The notes under the pieces were generated by a model that ran no database searches, was not told the origin of the DNA, and was given only the letters and a program-made list of their open reading frames with translations. From NCBI RefSeq assembly GCF_034008315.1, contig NZ_CP125377.1, forward strand, positions 5,892,501 through 5,956,500: a DNA stretch of 64,000 nucleotides, read 5' to 3'. Source of the stretch: Pseudomonas sp. P8_241. GTDB taxonomy: Bacteria; Pseudomonadota; Gammaproteobacteria; Pseudomonadales; Pseudomonadaceae. Shown piece after piece: positions 8,897-15,857 of the stretch (within the stretch, counting starts at the first letter, position 1; every line of letters starts with the position of its first letter). A program made the position numbers and the translations under genes.

Positions 8897-9361
8897 ATGT
8901 CGTTACGTCCGCTCGTTTTGCTCAGTCTTTTCGGCCTGTTGGTGGCCTGCAGCAGCGATTCACCCCAGCCCCAGCCGCCGACACCCGGTCCCGCACCGCA
9001 GCAAGCGCAGAAAAAAGCTCGGGAAGCGGCTGAACTCGGCCCGCTGCCGGCGTATCAGCGTGAATTGAGCGGCACCCTGCAAGGTGTACCGGCCGGCGCC
9101 GAAGTCGAACTCGCACTGCTGGTGATCGATGACAAGGATCGGCCACAACAATTGCTCGCCAGCTCCAGCCTGATCGGCACCAATCAGGCCTTGCCGTTTC
9201 GCCTGCGCTTCAATCCTGAATCCTTTCCGACCGGTGCCCGCGTTGAATTGCGTGGCCGCGCCAGTCAGTCCGGGCAACTGATCCTGCATCTGCCGTCGCG
9301 AACGATCACGCAGCCGACGACCCAGGCCGTGGGCCAATTGCAGTTCGTCAAAGCCCCATGA
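8897..9361 (+). CDS. YbaY-family lipoprotein (YscW-like domain)
   Basis: A predicted outer-membrane lipoprotein of 154 residues. The signal peptide ends in the lipobox LLVAC, with the lipidated Cys at about residue 18, followed by a low-complexity linker rich in Pro and Gln ([17 protein letters not shown]). The mature part carries the [21 protein letters not shown] pattern of the YscW/YbaY beta-sandwich, known as a type III secretion pilotin fold, but no secretion genes are nearby. The start is ATG 8897 with CCGGAG eight bases upstream; an in-frame ATG at 8870 is less likely. Its stop overlaps the next start (ATGA). It is divergent from nrdR. Confidence 0.85.
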   Translation: MSLRPLVLLSLFGLLVACSSDSPQPQPPTPGPAPQQAQKKAREAAELGPLPAYQRELSGTLQGVPAGAEVELALLVIDDKDRPQQLLASSSLIGTNQALPFRLRFNPESFPTGARVELRGRASQSGQLILHLPSRTITQPTTQAVGQLQFVKAP

Positions 9362-10014
9362 GTGCACCGCCAGACCTGCAACAGGCCTTGAGTGAACTGT
9401 TGGGCGATGCGCAACTGGTGGCGTGCGGGCTGCCGGGAACCGAGCTGAAGTTGTGGCTGATCGACGGCGACAACATGGACCGTGCCTTTAGCCCGGAAGA
9501 AACCCGGCGCATCCTGCATGAGCCGCCGTACTGGAGTTTCTGCTGGGCCAGTGGTCTGGCCGTAGCCCGCTATCTCGCCGAAAACCCGCATTGGGTCAAA
9601 GGCAAGCGAGTGCTGGATTTTGGCGCCGGTTCTGGCGTGGCAGGTATTGCTGCGGTCAAGGCCGGGGCGCTCGAAGTCGTGGCTTGCGACCTTGATCCGC
9701 TGGCGATTGCCGCCTGTCGGGCCAATGCCGAGCTCAATGACGTGCAGCTCAATTACTCCACGGATTTTTTCGCCGAGGACGATCGCTTCGATCTGATTCT
9801 GGTGGCGGACGTGTTGTACGACCGGGCGAACCTGCCGCTGCTCGATGAGTTTCTCAGTCGCGGGCGCGAAGCCCTGGTGGCGGATTCGCGGGTCAGGGAT
9901 TTTCGCCATCCGTTGTACCGGCGCATTGAAATGCTCGAAGCCATGACTTTGCCGGATCTGGCCGAGCCGGAAGAGTTCCGGCATGTGAGCCTGTATCACG
10001 CACGACGTATTTGA
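9358..10014 (+). CDS. Class I SAM-dependent methyltransferase (ETFB/L11-methyltransferase-like)
   Basis: A 218-residue protein with a clear Rossmann methyltransferase core: motif I VLDFGAGSGVAGIAA at about 85-99, an acidic strand-2 end (VVACDLDPLA) and motif IV DLILVADVLYD at about 142-152. This arrangement resembles the METTL20/ETFB lysine methyltransferases and PrmA-like enzymes, so a protein substrate is plausible, but this is inferred. It overlaps the preceding lipoprotein gene by four bases, indicating one operon. A REP doublet follows its stop. Confidence 0.85.
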   Translation: MSAPPDLQQALSELLGDAQLVACGLPGTELKLWLIDGDNMDRAFSPEETRRILHEPPYWSFCWASGLAVARYLAENPHWVKGKRVLDFGAGSGVAGIAAVKAGALEVVACDLDPLAIAACRANAELNDVQLNYSTDFFAEDDRFDLILVADVLYDRANLPLLDEFLSRGREALVADSRVRDFRHPLYRRIEMLEAMTLPDLAEPEEFRHVSLYHARRI

Positions 10015-10022
10015 AACCGTTG

Positions 10023-10098
10023 AAAGATCGCAGCCTTCGGCAGCTCCTGCAGGGGGAATGCGGTTTAGCCGTAGGAGCTGCCGAAGGCTGCGATCTTT
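10023..10098. repeat. REP doublet, family A
   Basis: Inverted 28-base arms at 10023-10050 and 10071-10098, differing by one base, with a 20-base spacer. It starts nine bases after the methyltransferase stop and lies just ahead of the thioredoxin gene. Same family as 1951-2028. Confidence 0.9.
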
Positions 10099-10146
10099 TA
10101 CGCCAGCCCTTATAGTGAGCACATTCACGCTTTTACGAGATTGCCC

Positions 10147-11019
10147 ATGAGTCAGGAAACGCCGTACATCTTTGACGCCACGACTGCCGATTTCGACCAG
10201 TCAGTGATCGAGAACTCCTTTCACAAACCGGTGCTGGTGGATTTCTGGGCCGAATGGTGCGCGCCGTGCAAAGTGCTGATGCCACTGCTTCAGACCATCG
10301 CCGAGAGCTATCAGGGTGAGTTGCTGCTGGCCAAGGTCAACTGCGACCTGGAGCAAGACATCGTTGCCCGCTTCGGCATTCGCAGCCTGCCGACCGTGGT
10401 GCTGTTCAAGGATGGCCAGCCGGTAGACGGTTTTGCCGGTGCTCAGCCGGAATCGGCCGTGCGCGCCTTGCTCGAACCCCACGTACAGATGCCCCCGCCA
10501 GCCGCCGCCGACCCGCTCGAGCAGGCTCAGGCGTTGTTTGATGACAGCCGCTTCGCCGATGCCGAAGCCATCCTCAAAGTGCTGTTGGGCGAGGACAACA
10601 CCAACGCCAGGGCGCTTATCCTCTACGCCCGCTGCCTGACCGAACGCGGTGAATTGGGCGAAGCTCAAGCCGTGCTGGATGCCGTCAAAAGCGACGAACA
10701 CAAAGCCGCACTGGCCGGCGCCAAGGCGCAGATCAAGTTCCTCGGCCTGGCCCGGGACCTGCCGGACGCCGCTGACCTGAAAGCTCGCCTGGCGAAAAAC
10801 CCCCTGGACGATGAAGCGGTTTATCAACTGGCGATCCAGCAGCTGGCCCGTCAGCAATACGACGCCGCGCTGGATGCTTTGCTGAAATTGTTCATCCGCA
10901 ACCGCAGCTACAGCGAAGGCTTGCCGCACAAGACCTTGCTGCAAGTGTTCGACCTGCTGGGCAGCGATCATCCGTTGGTGAGCACGTACCGTCGCAAACT
11001 GTTTGCTGCGCTTTATTAA
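10147..11019 (+). CDS. ybbN: Thioredoxin-TPR protein of the YbbN/CnoX family
   Basis: A 290-residue cytosolic protein. Residues 1-110 form a thioredoxin domain with an intact WCAPC active site (Cys38, Cys41) and the cis-proline segment SLPTVVLF. Residues 120-290 are helical and match the TPR-like repeats of YbbN/CnoX, a chaperone-linked redox protein that protects GroEL clients from over-oxidation. The E. coli protein has SXXC instead of CXXC, so this one may retain oxidoreductase activity. I start at ATG 10147 (MSQETPYIF); a TTG two codons upstream is the alternative. REP doublets flank the gene on both sides. Confidence 0.9.
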   Translation: MSQETPYIFDATTADFDQSVIENSFHKPVLVDFWAEWCAPCKVLMPLLQTIAESYQGELLLAKVNCDLEQDIVARFGIRSLPTVVLFKDGQPVDGFAGAQPESAVRALLEPHVQMPPPAAADPLEQAQALFDDSRFADAEAILKVLLGEDNTNARALILYARCLTERGELGEAQAVLDAVKSDEHKAALAGAKAQIKFLGLARDLPDAADLKARLAKNPLDDEAVYQLAIQQLARQQYDAALDALLKLFIRNRSYSEGLPHKTLLQVFDLLGSDHPLVSTYRRKLFAALY

Positions 11020-11025
11020 AAGTCC

Positions 11026-11098
11026 AAAGATCGCAGCCTGCGGCAGCTCCTACAGAGGAATGTAAACCCTGTAGGAGCTGCCGCAGGCTGCGATGTTT
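11026..11098. repeat. REP doublet, family A (variant with GCCGCAGG core)
   Basis: Inverted arms at 11026-11053 and 11071-11098, 17-base spacer. The core reads CTGCCGCAGG instead of CTGCCGAAGG, and one arm has GCGATGTTT instead of GCGATCTTT. It separates the convergent thioredoxin gene and the small gene at 11105-11446. Confidence 0.9.
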
Positions 11099-11104
11099 TG
11101 CGGT

Positions 11105-11446
11105 TTATTCGATCCAACTGTAAAGCGGCGTGTCCCCACCACTCACCACTTTGACTTGCGGACTGTGGCGCAAACGCACCAACAGTCGCTTGCCTGCCGC
11201 CGCGCTGCCGGCCAGCCCTTCGAGCTGATCAAGCAGCTGCGGCCCGCTCAATTGCCCGGCCTTGCGCAACAAGTCCTTGGCAACCTGCCACAGTGCCTCG
11301 TCCTGATTCAGCGGTTTCGCCGCAGGCGTGCTGACGGCGGTTTTCTCCACCTGCAACTGCGCACCCAGCCGTGCCCAGTCGCTGTCATCCATTTCCAGGG
11401 TCAAATCCACCGGCCATTCGCCGATGCTTCCGCGAATTCGCAACAT
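11105..11446 (-). CDS. Conserved hypothetical protein (113 aa)
   Basis: I do not recognise a named family. Start taken at ATG 11446, with CGGAG about three bases and GGGAG about nine bases upstream; an earlier in-frame ATG adds six residues without a ribosome site. The protein opens with a beta-rich segment (MLRIRGSIGEWPVDLTLEMDDSDW), then a helical half with conserved-looking DEALWQVAKDLLRKAG and GPQLLDQLEGLAG, and ends in LYSWIE. No signal peptide, membrane span or cysteine is present. A gene of the same position lies between the thioredoxin and the His-rich gene in P. aeruginosa as I recall. It is divergent from the Zur-linked operon and shares its 136-base upstream region. Confidence 0.75.
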   Translation of the reverse strand: MLRIRGSIGEWPVDLTLEMDDSDWARLGAQLQVEKTAVSTPAAKPLNQDEALWQVAKDLLRKAGQLSGPQLLDQLEGLAGSAAAGKRLLVRLRHSPQVKVVSGGDTPLYSWIE

Positions 11447-11530
11447 AACTCCGCTCCCGCACATTTCTTCGCTTGCATGCTCCCATGGGACTTGTGCAAC
11501 GCCAAGCAGACAGTCAAACTCTCTGCACTT

Positions 11531-11552
11531 ACGTTATAAGATCACATAACAT
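11531..11552. promoter_or_regulatory. Candidate Zur operator
   Basis: The interrupted palindrome GTTATAAGATCACATAAC (11533-11550) followed by ATTTT resembles the gammaproteobacterial Zur box, whose consensus core is GTTATA-N2-TATAAC. It sits about 32 bases upstream of the His-rich DUF2796 gene. The equivalent P. aeruginosa operon is reported to respond to zinc starvation. Regulator binding is inferred from motif and context only. Confidence 0.55.
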
Positions 11553-11582
11553 TTTATTCATTTTACTGTTTGGAGACTCGCC

Positions 11583-12152
11583 ATGCGCCGCCTGCTTCTC
11601 GCCTTGCCGTTTGCCTTGCTGCCGCTGGCTGGCGCCCACGCCGCTGATGAACATGACCATGAGCACGGCAGCCTCGGCGCCCACGAGCATGGCGTCGGTC
11701 GCTTGAACGCGGCACTGGATGGGCAAACGCTGCAACTGGAACTGGAAAGCCCGGCGATGAACCTGGTGGGCTTCGAACACGCCGCCACCAGCGATGCCGA
11801 TAAAGCCAAAGTCGCGACCGTACGTGCTCAGCTTGAATCACCATTGGCGCTGTTCAACTTGCCGAAAGCCGCTGGGTGCGTGGTGGAAAATCAGGCACTG
11901 GAAAGCCCATTGTTCGGCGACAAACCAGATGCCGACGAGGATCACGATGAAGGCGAACATCACCACGACCACAGCGAAATCCACGCCCGTTACCAACTCA
12001 CCTGCGCTACGCCCGACGCACTGAAGACCCTGGATCTGGCGAACATTTTCAACACGTTCCCGGCCACCCAAAAAATTCAGGTACAACTGATCGGCCCGAG
12101 CGGGCAGCAAGGGGTTGATGTGGCGGCCAAAGCGGCTGCTCTCAAATTCTAA
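11583..12152 (+). CDS. His-rich periplasmic DUF2796 protein (ZrgA-like)
   Basis: 189 residues with an N-terminal signal peptide (MRRLLLALPFALLPLAGAHA) and two His/Asp/Glu clusters, one right after the cleavage site (DEHDHEHGSLGAHEHG) and one at about 118-138 (DADEDHDEGEHHHDHSEIH). These look like zinc-chelating loops. DUF2796 includes ZrgA, which contributes to zinc acquisition in Vibrio. It is the first gene of a four-gene plus-strand operon with an ABC ATPase, a MacB/FtsX-type permease and a DUF3299 protein, behind a Zur-like box. A role as a periplasmic zinc binder is strongly suggested but not shown. A REP doublet lies between it and the ATPase gene. Confidence 0.88.
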   Translation: MRRLLLALPFALLPLAGAHAADEHDHEHGSLGAHEHGVGRLNAALDGQTLQLELESPAMNLVGFEHAATSDADKAKVATVRAQLESPLALFNLPKAAGCVVENQALESPLFGDKPDADEDHDEGEHHHDHSEIHARYQLTCATPDALKTLDLANIFNTFPATQKIQVQLIGPSGQQGVDVAAKAAALKF

Positions 12153-12171
12153 ACTCACCGAAGATCGCCCT

Positions 12172-12259
12172 GTAGGAGCTGCGGCGTGAAACGAGGCTGC
12201 GATCTTTTGACCTTCAAAGATCAAAAGATCAAAAGATCGCAGCCTGCGGCAGCTCCTAC
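12172..12259. repeat. REP doublet, family A, with internal AAAGATC tandem
   Basis: A diverged left arm (12172-12207, GTAGGAGCTGCGGCGTG...GCGATCTTTT) and a consensus right arm (12232-12259) in inverted orientation. Between them the heptamer AAAGATC occurs in tandem about every eight to nine bases. It lies inside the putative Zur-linked operon, between its first and second genes. Confidence 0.85.
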
Positions 12260-12291
12260 ACAGGTCAATCAACACCCATGAAATCGGCTAA

Positions 12292-13002
12292 ATGACCCAA
12301 CCACTCATCGAACTGTCCGACCTGGGCTTCAGCTGGCCCGGTCACCCGCCACTGCTGGACATTCCGGTCTTTGTCCTGGAGCGCGGGGAAACCCTGTTCC
12401 TCAAAGGCCCCAGCGGCAGTGGCAAGACCACCCTGCTCGGGCTGCTCGGCGGCGTGCAAAAGCCTGATCACGGCAGTATCCGCCTGCTCGGCCAGGAACT
12501 GACGCAACTCTCGGCCGGCGCTCGCGATCACTTTCGCGTCGATCACACCGGCTACATCTTCCAGCAGTTCAACCTGCTGCCGTTTCTGTCGGTGCGCGAG
12601 AATGTCGAGCTGCCCTGCCACTTCTCGAAACTGCGTGCCGAGCGGGCCAGACAGCGTCACGGCAGTGTCGATAAAGCGGCGGCCACCCTGCTCGCCCACT
12701 TGGGCTTGAAGGATGAAAACATCCTCGGTCGGCGCGCCGATTCGTTGTCCATCGGCCAGCAACAACGGGTCGCCGCCGCACGGGCATTGATCGGACAGCC
12801 CGAGCTGGTGATTGCCGATGAGCCAACCTCGGCGCTGGATTACGACGCCCGCGAGAACTTCATTCGCCTGCTGTTCGCCGAGTGCCGCGAGGCTGGCTCG
12901 AGCCTGTTGTTCGTCAGCCATGACCAGAGCCTGGCACCGCTGTTCGACCGCAACCTGTCGCTGGCCGAACTCAATCGCGCCGCCACCCCGTCCGAGGTCT
13001 GA
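12292..13002 (+). CDS. ABC transporter ATP-binding protein (LolD/MacB type)
   Basis: A 236-residue nucleotide-binding subunit. Walker A is GPSGSGKT at residues 39-46, the signature is LSIGQQQRVAAARAL, Walker B is ELVIADEPTSALD, and a switch His follows in LFVSHD. It resembles the ATPases of the FtsE/LolD/MacB group, which drive conformational work on periplasmic proteins rather than import. It is followed after two bases by the matching permease and preceded by the His-rich gene. The P. aeruginosa counterpart lies in a zinc-responsive operon. Confidence 0.93.
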   Translation: MTQPLIELSDLGFSWPGHPPLLDIPVFVLERGETLFLKGPSGSGKTTLLGLLGGVQKPDHGSIRLLGQELTQLSAGARDHFRVDHTGYIFQQFNLLPFLSVRENVELPCHFSKLRAERARQRHGSVDKAAATLLAHLGLKDENILGRRADSLSIGQQQRVAAARALIGQPELVIADEPTSALDYDARENFIRLLFAECREAGSSLLFVSHDQSLAPLFDRNLSLAELNRAATPSEV

Positions 13003-13003
13003 G

Positions 13004-14269
13004 ATGTATTTGTTCCGTCTAGCCATGGCCAGCCTGGCTAACCGCCGCTTCACTGCGATCCTCACCGCGTTCGCCATTGCCTTGTCGGTGTGCCTGCTGC
13101 TGGCCGTCGAGCGTGTGCGCACCGAGGCCAAAGCCAGTTTCGCCAACACCATCAGCGGCACCGACCTGATCGTTGGCGCCCGTTCGGGCTCGGTGAATCT
13201 GCTGCTGTATTCGGTGTTCCGCATCGGCAACGCCACCAACAACATCCGTTGGGACAGCTTCGAGCATTTCGCCAACAACCCGAAAGTGAAATGGGCGATC
13301 CCGATGTCCCTCGGCGATTCCCATCGCGGTTATCGGGTGATGGGCACCACCGAAGCCTACTTCGAGCATTACCAGTACGGCCGCCAGCAGCACCTGCAAC
13401 TGAGCGATGGCCGGGCCTTCCAAACCGATCCGTTCGAAGTGGTGCTTGGCGCCGAAGTGGCCGAAGCGCTGCATTACAAACCGGGCGACAAACTGGTGCT
13501 GGCCCACGGCGTGGCAGCGATCAGCCTGGTCAAGCACGACGACAAGCCATTCACCGTGGTCGGCATTCTCAAGCGCACCGGCACGCCGGTCGACCGCACG
13601 TTGCACATCAGCCTCGGCGGCATGGAAGCGATCCACATCGACTGGCACAACGGCGTGCCGGCCCGGGGCGAGGGTCGCGTCACGGCTGATCAAGCGCGCA
13701 ACATGGACCTGAAACCGCAGGCGATCACCGCGTTCATGCTCGGCCTCAACAACAAGATTTCAACCTTTGCCCTGCAGCGCGACATCAACGAATTCCGTGG
13801 TGAACCGTTGCTGGCGATCTTGCCGGGCGTGGCGCTGCAAGAACTGTGGAGTTTGATGGGCACGGCGGAAAAAGCGTTGTTCGTGGTTTCGCTGTTTGTG
13901 GTCCTGACCGGTTTGATCGGCATGCTCACGGCGATTCTCACCAGCCTCAACGAACGCCGTCGGGAGATGGCGATCCTGCGCTCCGTGGGGGCGCGCCCGT
14001 GGCACATCGCGACGTTGCTGGTGCTGGAAGCTTTTGCCTTGGCGCTGTCGGGCGTCGTGACGGGCGTAGCACTGCTCTATGCGTGTATCGCCGCAGCCCA
14101 AGGGTACGTGCAAGCCAATTACGGTCTGTTTTTGCCGCTGAGTTGGCCAAGCGAATATGAATGGACGCTGCTCGGTGGCATCCTTGGCGCCGCATTGCTG
14201 ATGGGCTGCGTGCCGGCCTGGCGCGCCTATCGCCAATCGTTGGCCGATGGTCTGTCGATCCGTTTATGA
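13004..14269 (+). CDS. ABC transporter permease (MacB/FtsX type)
   Basis: 421 residues with the MacB/FtsX topology: one N-terminal membrane helix (ANRRFTAILTAFAIALSVCLLLA), a large periplasmic domain to about residue 285, and three C-terminal helices, including the family signature REMAILRSVGARP. It pairs with the preceding ATPase. I chose ATG 13004, two bases after the ATPase stop, which gives MYLFRLAMASL; a longer upstream reading of the frame runs inside the ATPase gene. The stop overlaps the DUF3299 start (ATGA). Likely exports or mobilises a metal-linked or lipoprotein substrate; the substrate is unknown. Confidence 0.92.
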   Translation: MYLFRLAMASLANRRFTAILTAFAIALSVCLLLAVERVRTEAKASFANTISGTDLIVGARSGSVNLLLYSVFRIGNATNNIRWDSFEHFANNPKVKWAIPMSLGDSHRGYRVMGTTEAYFEHYQYGRQQHLQLSDGRAFQTDPFEVVLGAEVAEALHYKPGDKLVLAHGVAAISLVKHDDKPFTVVGILKRTGTPVDRTLHISLGGMEAIHIDWHNGVPARGEGRVTADQARNMDLKPQAITAFMLGLNNKISTFALQRDINEFRGEPLLAILPGVALQELWSLMGTAEKALFVVSLFVVLTGLIGMLTAILTSLNERRREMAILRSVGARPWHIATLLVLEAFALALSGVVTGVALLYACIAAAQGYVQANYGLFLPLSWPSEYEWTLLGGILGAALLMGCVPAWRAYRQSLADGLSIRL

Positions 14270-14799
14270 GGATGTTGAAAATGCCCCGCGCTGTACTTGC
14301 GCTGTTGATGCTGGTCGCCCTGCCCCTGTGGGCGGCACAGCCCAAAGACCTGACCTGGTCGGAAATGATTCCGCCTGACGCGCCGGTTGAAGTACCGAAC
14401 ATGACACCGCTGCACGATCTGTCGAAGATGAGCGATGCGTTGTCGGCCGAATCGGCGCCGGCCGCCAGGCAAGACCTGCCCAACGCACCGGTGGTCAAGG
14501 CGCTCGACGGTCAGAACATCCGCTTGCCGGGCTACATCGTGCCGCTGGAAGTGAACGAAGAAGGACGCACCACCGAGTTTCTGCTGGTGCCGTATTTCGG
14601 CGCTTGCATCCATGTGCCGCCACCGCCGTCGAACCAGATCGTGCACGTCAGGAGTGAAGTCGGGGTGAAAGTCGACGAGCTGTATCAACCGTACTGGATC
14701 GAAGGTGCATTGCAGGTCCAGGCGTCCAGCAGCGAGCTGGCGGATGCCGGATATCAAATGGGGGCGGACAAGATTTACCTCTATGAATTGCCGGAGTGA
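14266..14799 (+). CDS. Periplasmic DUF3299 protein
   Basis: 177 residues as called from ATG 14266, which overlaps the permease stop. ATG 14281 (MPRAVLALLMLVALPLWA), nine bases after a GAGG, gives a neater signal peptide and may be the true start. The mature part holds the DUF3299 pattern: LPGYIVPLE, FLLVPYFGACIHVPPPPSNQIVHV, in which a Cys and a His in GACIHVPPPP may bind metal. The family is often found beside MacB-type ABC genes with the DUF2796 partner. Function is not established. Confidence 0.85.
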   Translation: MRMLKMPRAVLALLMLVALPLWAAQPKDLTWSEMIPPDAPVEVPNMTPLHDLSKMSDALSAESAPAARQDLPNAPVVKALDGQNIRLPGYIVPLEVNEEGRTTEFLLVPYFGACIHVPPPPSNQIVHVRSEVGVKVDELYQPYWIEGALQVQASSSELADAGYQMGADKIYLYELPE

Positions 14800-14827
14800 A
14801 TCCGCTGCCCTTGTGTTGTCTGTTAGT

Positions 14828-14857
14828 GCCTCATCGCGAGTCTGCTTGCAATGAGGC
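14828..14857. repeat. Degenerate single REP-like sequence
   Basis: ATCGCGAGTCTGCTTGCAATGAGG resembles a decayed half of the GCGAGCAAGC family C element, but no intact partner is nearby. It follows the DUF3299 gene. Confidence 0.35.
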
Positions 14858-14895
14858 CAGCAAAAACACCATAAAACCTATCCATTTCAAATTTA

Positions 14896-14937
14896 TTGAG
14901 CTACATCAACACCAGAAATTCATTAGCCCGCTACCAT
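14896..14937 (+). promoter_or_regulatory. Candidate Anr/FNR-activated promoter of oprG
   Basis: TTGAGCTACATCAA at 14896-14909 matches the Anr/FNR box TTGAT-N4-ATCAA with one change. A -10-like TACCAT at 14932-14937 would put a start near 14944, with the box centred at about -41.5, the class II activation position. OprG of P. aeruginosa is known to be strongly induced at low oxygen through Anr, and E. coli ompW is FNR-controlled, which supports the reading. Confidence 0.6.
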
Positions 14938-14974
14938 TGGTCATAGAAAATTTTTAACGTCCTCTGGAGCCCCC

Positions 14975-15673
14975 ATGAACAAGTCCTTGCTCAGCGCCTC
15001 GATGGTTGCCCTCGCGCTCGCAGCCCCGCTCGCCCACGCCCACGAGGCCGGTGACATTCTCATCCGCGCCGGTGCAATCACTGTCAACCCGGAAGCCGAC
15101 AGCTCCCACGTCAAGGTCGATCAAGGCCCGCTGGCGGGTGCCGACCTGGGTGGCAAGGCGACCCTGAGCAGCGACACGCAATTGGGCTTGAACTTCGCCT
15201 ACATGCTCACCGACCACGTGGGTATCGAGCTGCTGGCAGCGACACCGTTCGAGCATGACGTGAAACTCAAGGGCACAGCGCTGAGCGCGGCCAACGGCAA
15301 ACTTGGCACGCTCAAGCACCTGCCACCGACCCTGAGCCTGGTGTACTACCCGCTGGATCCGAAGTCGGCGTTCCAGCCGTACGTCGGCGGCGGCATCAAC
15401 TACACCTATATCTACGACGAACATGTGGGCAGCGAAGCCGAGGCCGCCGGCTTCAGCAACTTCAAGGCGGAAAACTCCTGGGGCATGGCCTGGCAGGTCG
15501 GTGCTGACTACATGCTGACAGACAACGTCATGATCAACGCCCAGGTGCGCTACATCGACATCGATACCCGCGCCACCGTTGAAAACAACGCGATTGCCCC
15601 AGGTACCCGGGCACGTGTGGACGTGGATGTGGACCCGTTCATCTACATGGTCGGTCTGGGTTACAAGTTCTAA
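14975..15673 (+). CDS. oprG: Outer-membrane protein OprG (OmpW family)
   Basis: An eight-stranded outer-membrane beta-barrel that lets small hydrophobic compounds or amino acids cross the outer membrane. It is 232 residues, the same as P. aeruginosa OprG. It has a signal peptide (MNKSLLSASMVALALAAPLAHA), the family start HEAGDILIRAGAITVNP, the repeat of alternating amphipathic strands, and a C-terminal aromatic residue (VGLGYKF) needed for barrel assembly. The ribosome site is CTCTGGAG. It stands alone between the Zur-linked operon and a bidirectional terminator, with its own Anr-like promoter. Confidence 0.95.
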   Translation: MNKSLLSASMVALALAAPLAHAHEAGDILIRAGAITVNPEADSSHVKVDQGPLAGADLGGKATLSSDTQLGLNFAYMLTDHVGIELLAATPFEHDVKLKGTALSAANGKLGTLKHLPPTLSLVYYPLDPKSAFQPYVGGGINYTYIYDEHVGSEAEAAGFSNFKAENSWGMAWQVGADYMLTDNVMINAQVRYIDIDTRATVENNAIAPGTRARVDVDVDPFIYMVGLGYKF

Positions 15674-15749
15674 AGAACGTTCACGTGGTGGTGAACCTGG
15701 CTTAGTGGTGAGCAGACTTAGAACTGATGGCGACTGCATTGCGGTCGAC

Positions 15750-15774
15750 CGGGAGCAAGCTCCCTTGCCACAGG
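15750..15774. repeat. Single REP half-site
   Basis: CGGGAGCAAGCTCCCTTGCC followed by ACAGG is one half of a common fluorescent-pseudomonad REP; it contains its own GGGAGC/GCTCCC inverted repeat. No partner arm is nearby. It lies between oprG and the shared terminator. Confidence 0.6.
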
Positions 15775-15807
15775 AATTGCGCACGTTGTAACGTAAATTC
15801 CGGCCGT

Positions 15808-15839
15808 GAAAAAGGCGCCTGTAAAAAGGCGCCTTTTTC
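15808..15839. terminator. Bidirectional intrinsic terminator
   Basis: Stem AAAAAGGCGCC (15809-15819) pairs with GGCGCCTTTTT (15828-15838) around an eight-base loop, with U-tracts in both directions. It ends oprG on the plus strand and the epimerase gene on the minus strand. Confidence 0.9.
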
Positions 15840-15857
15840 ATGTCCGCTTGAAACGAT

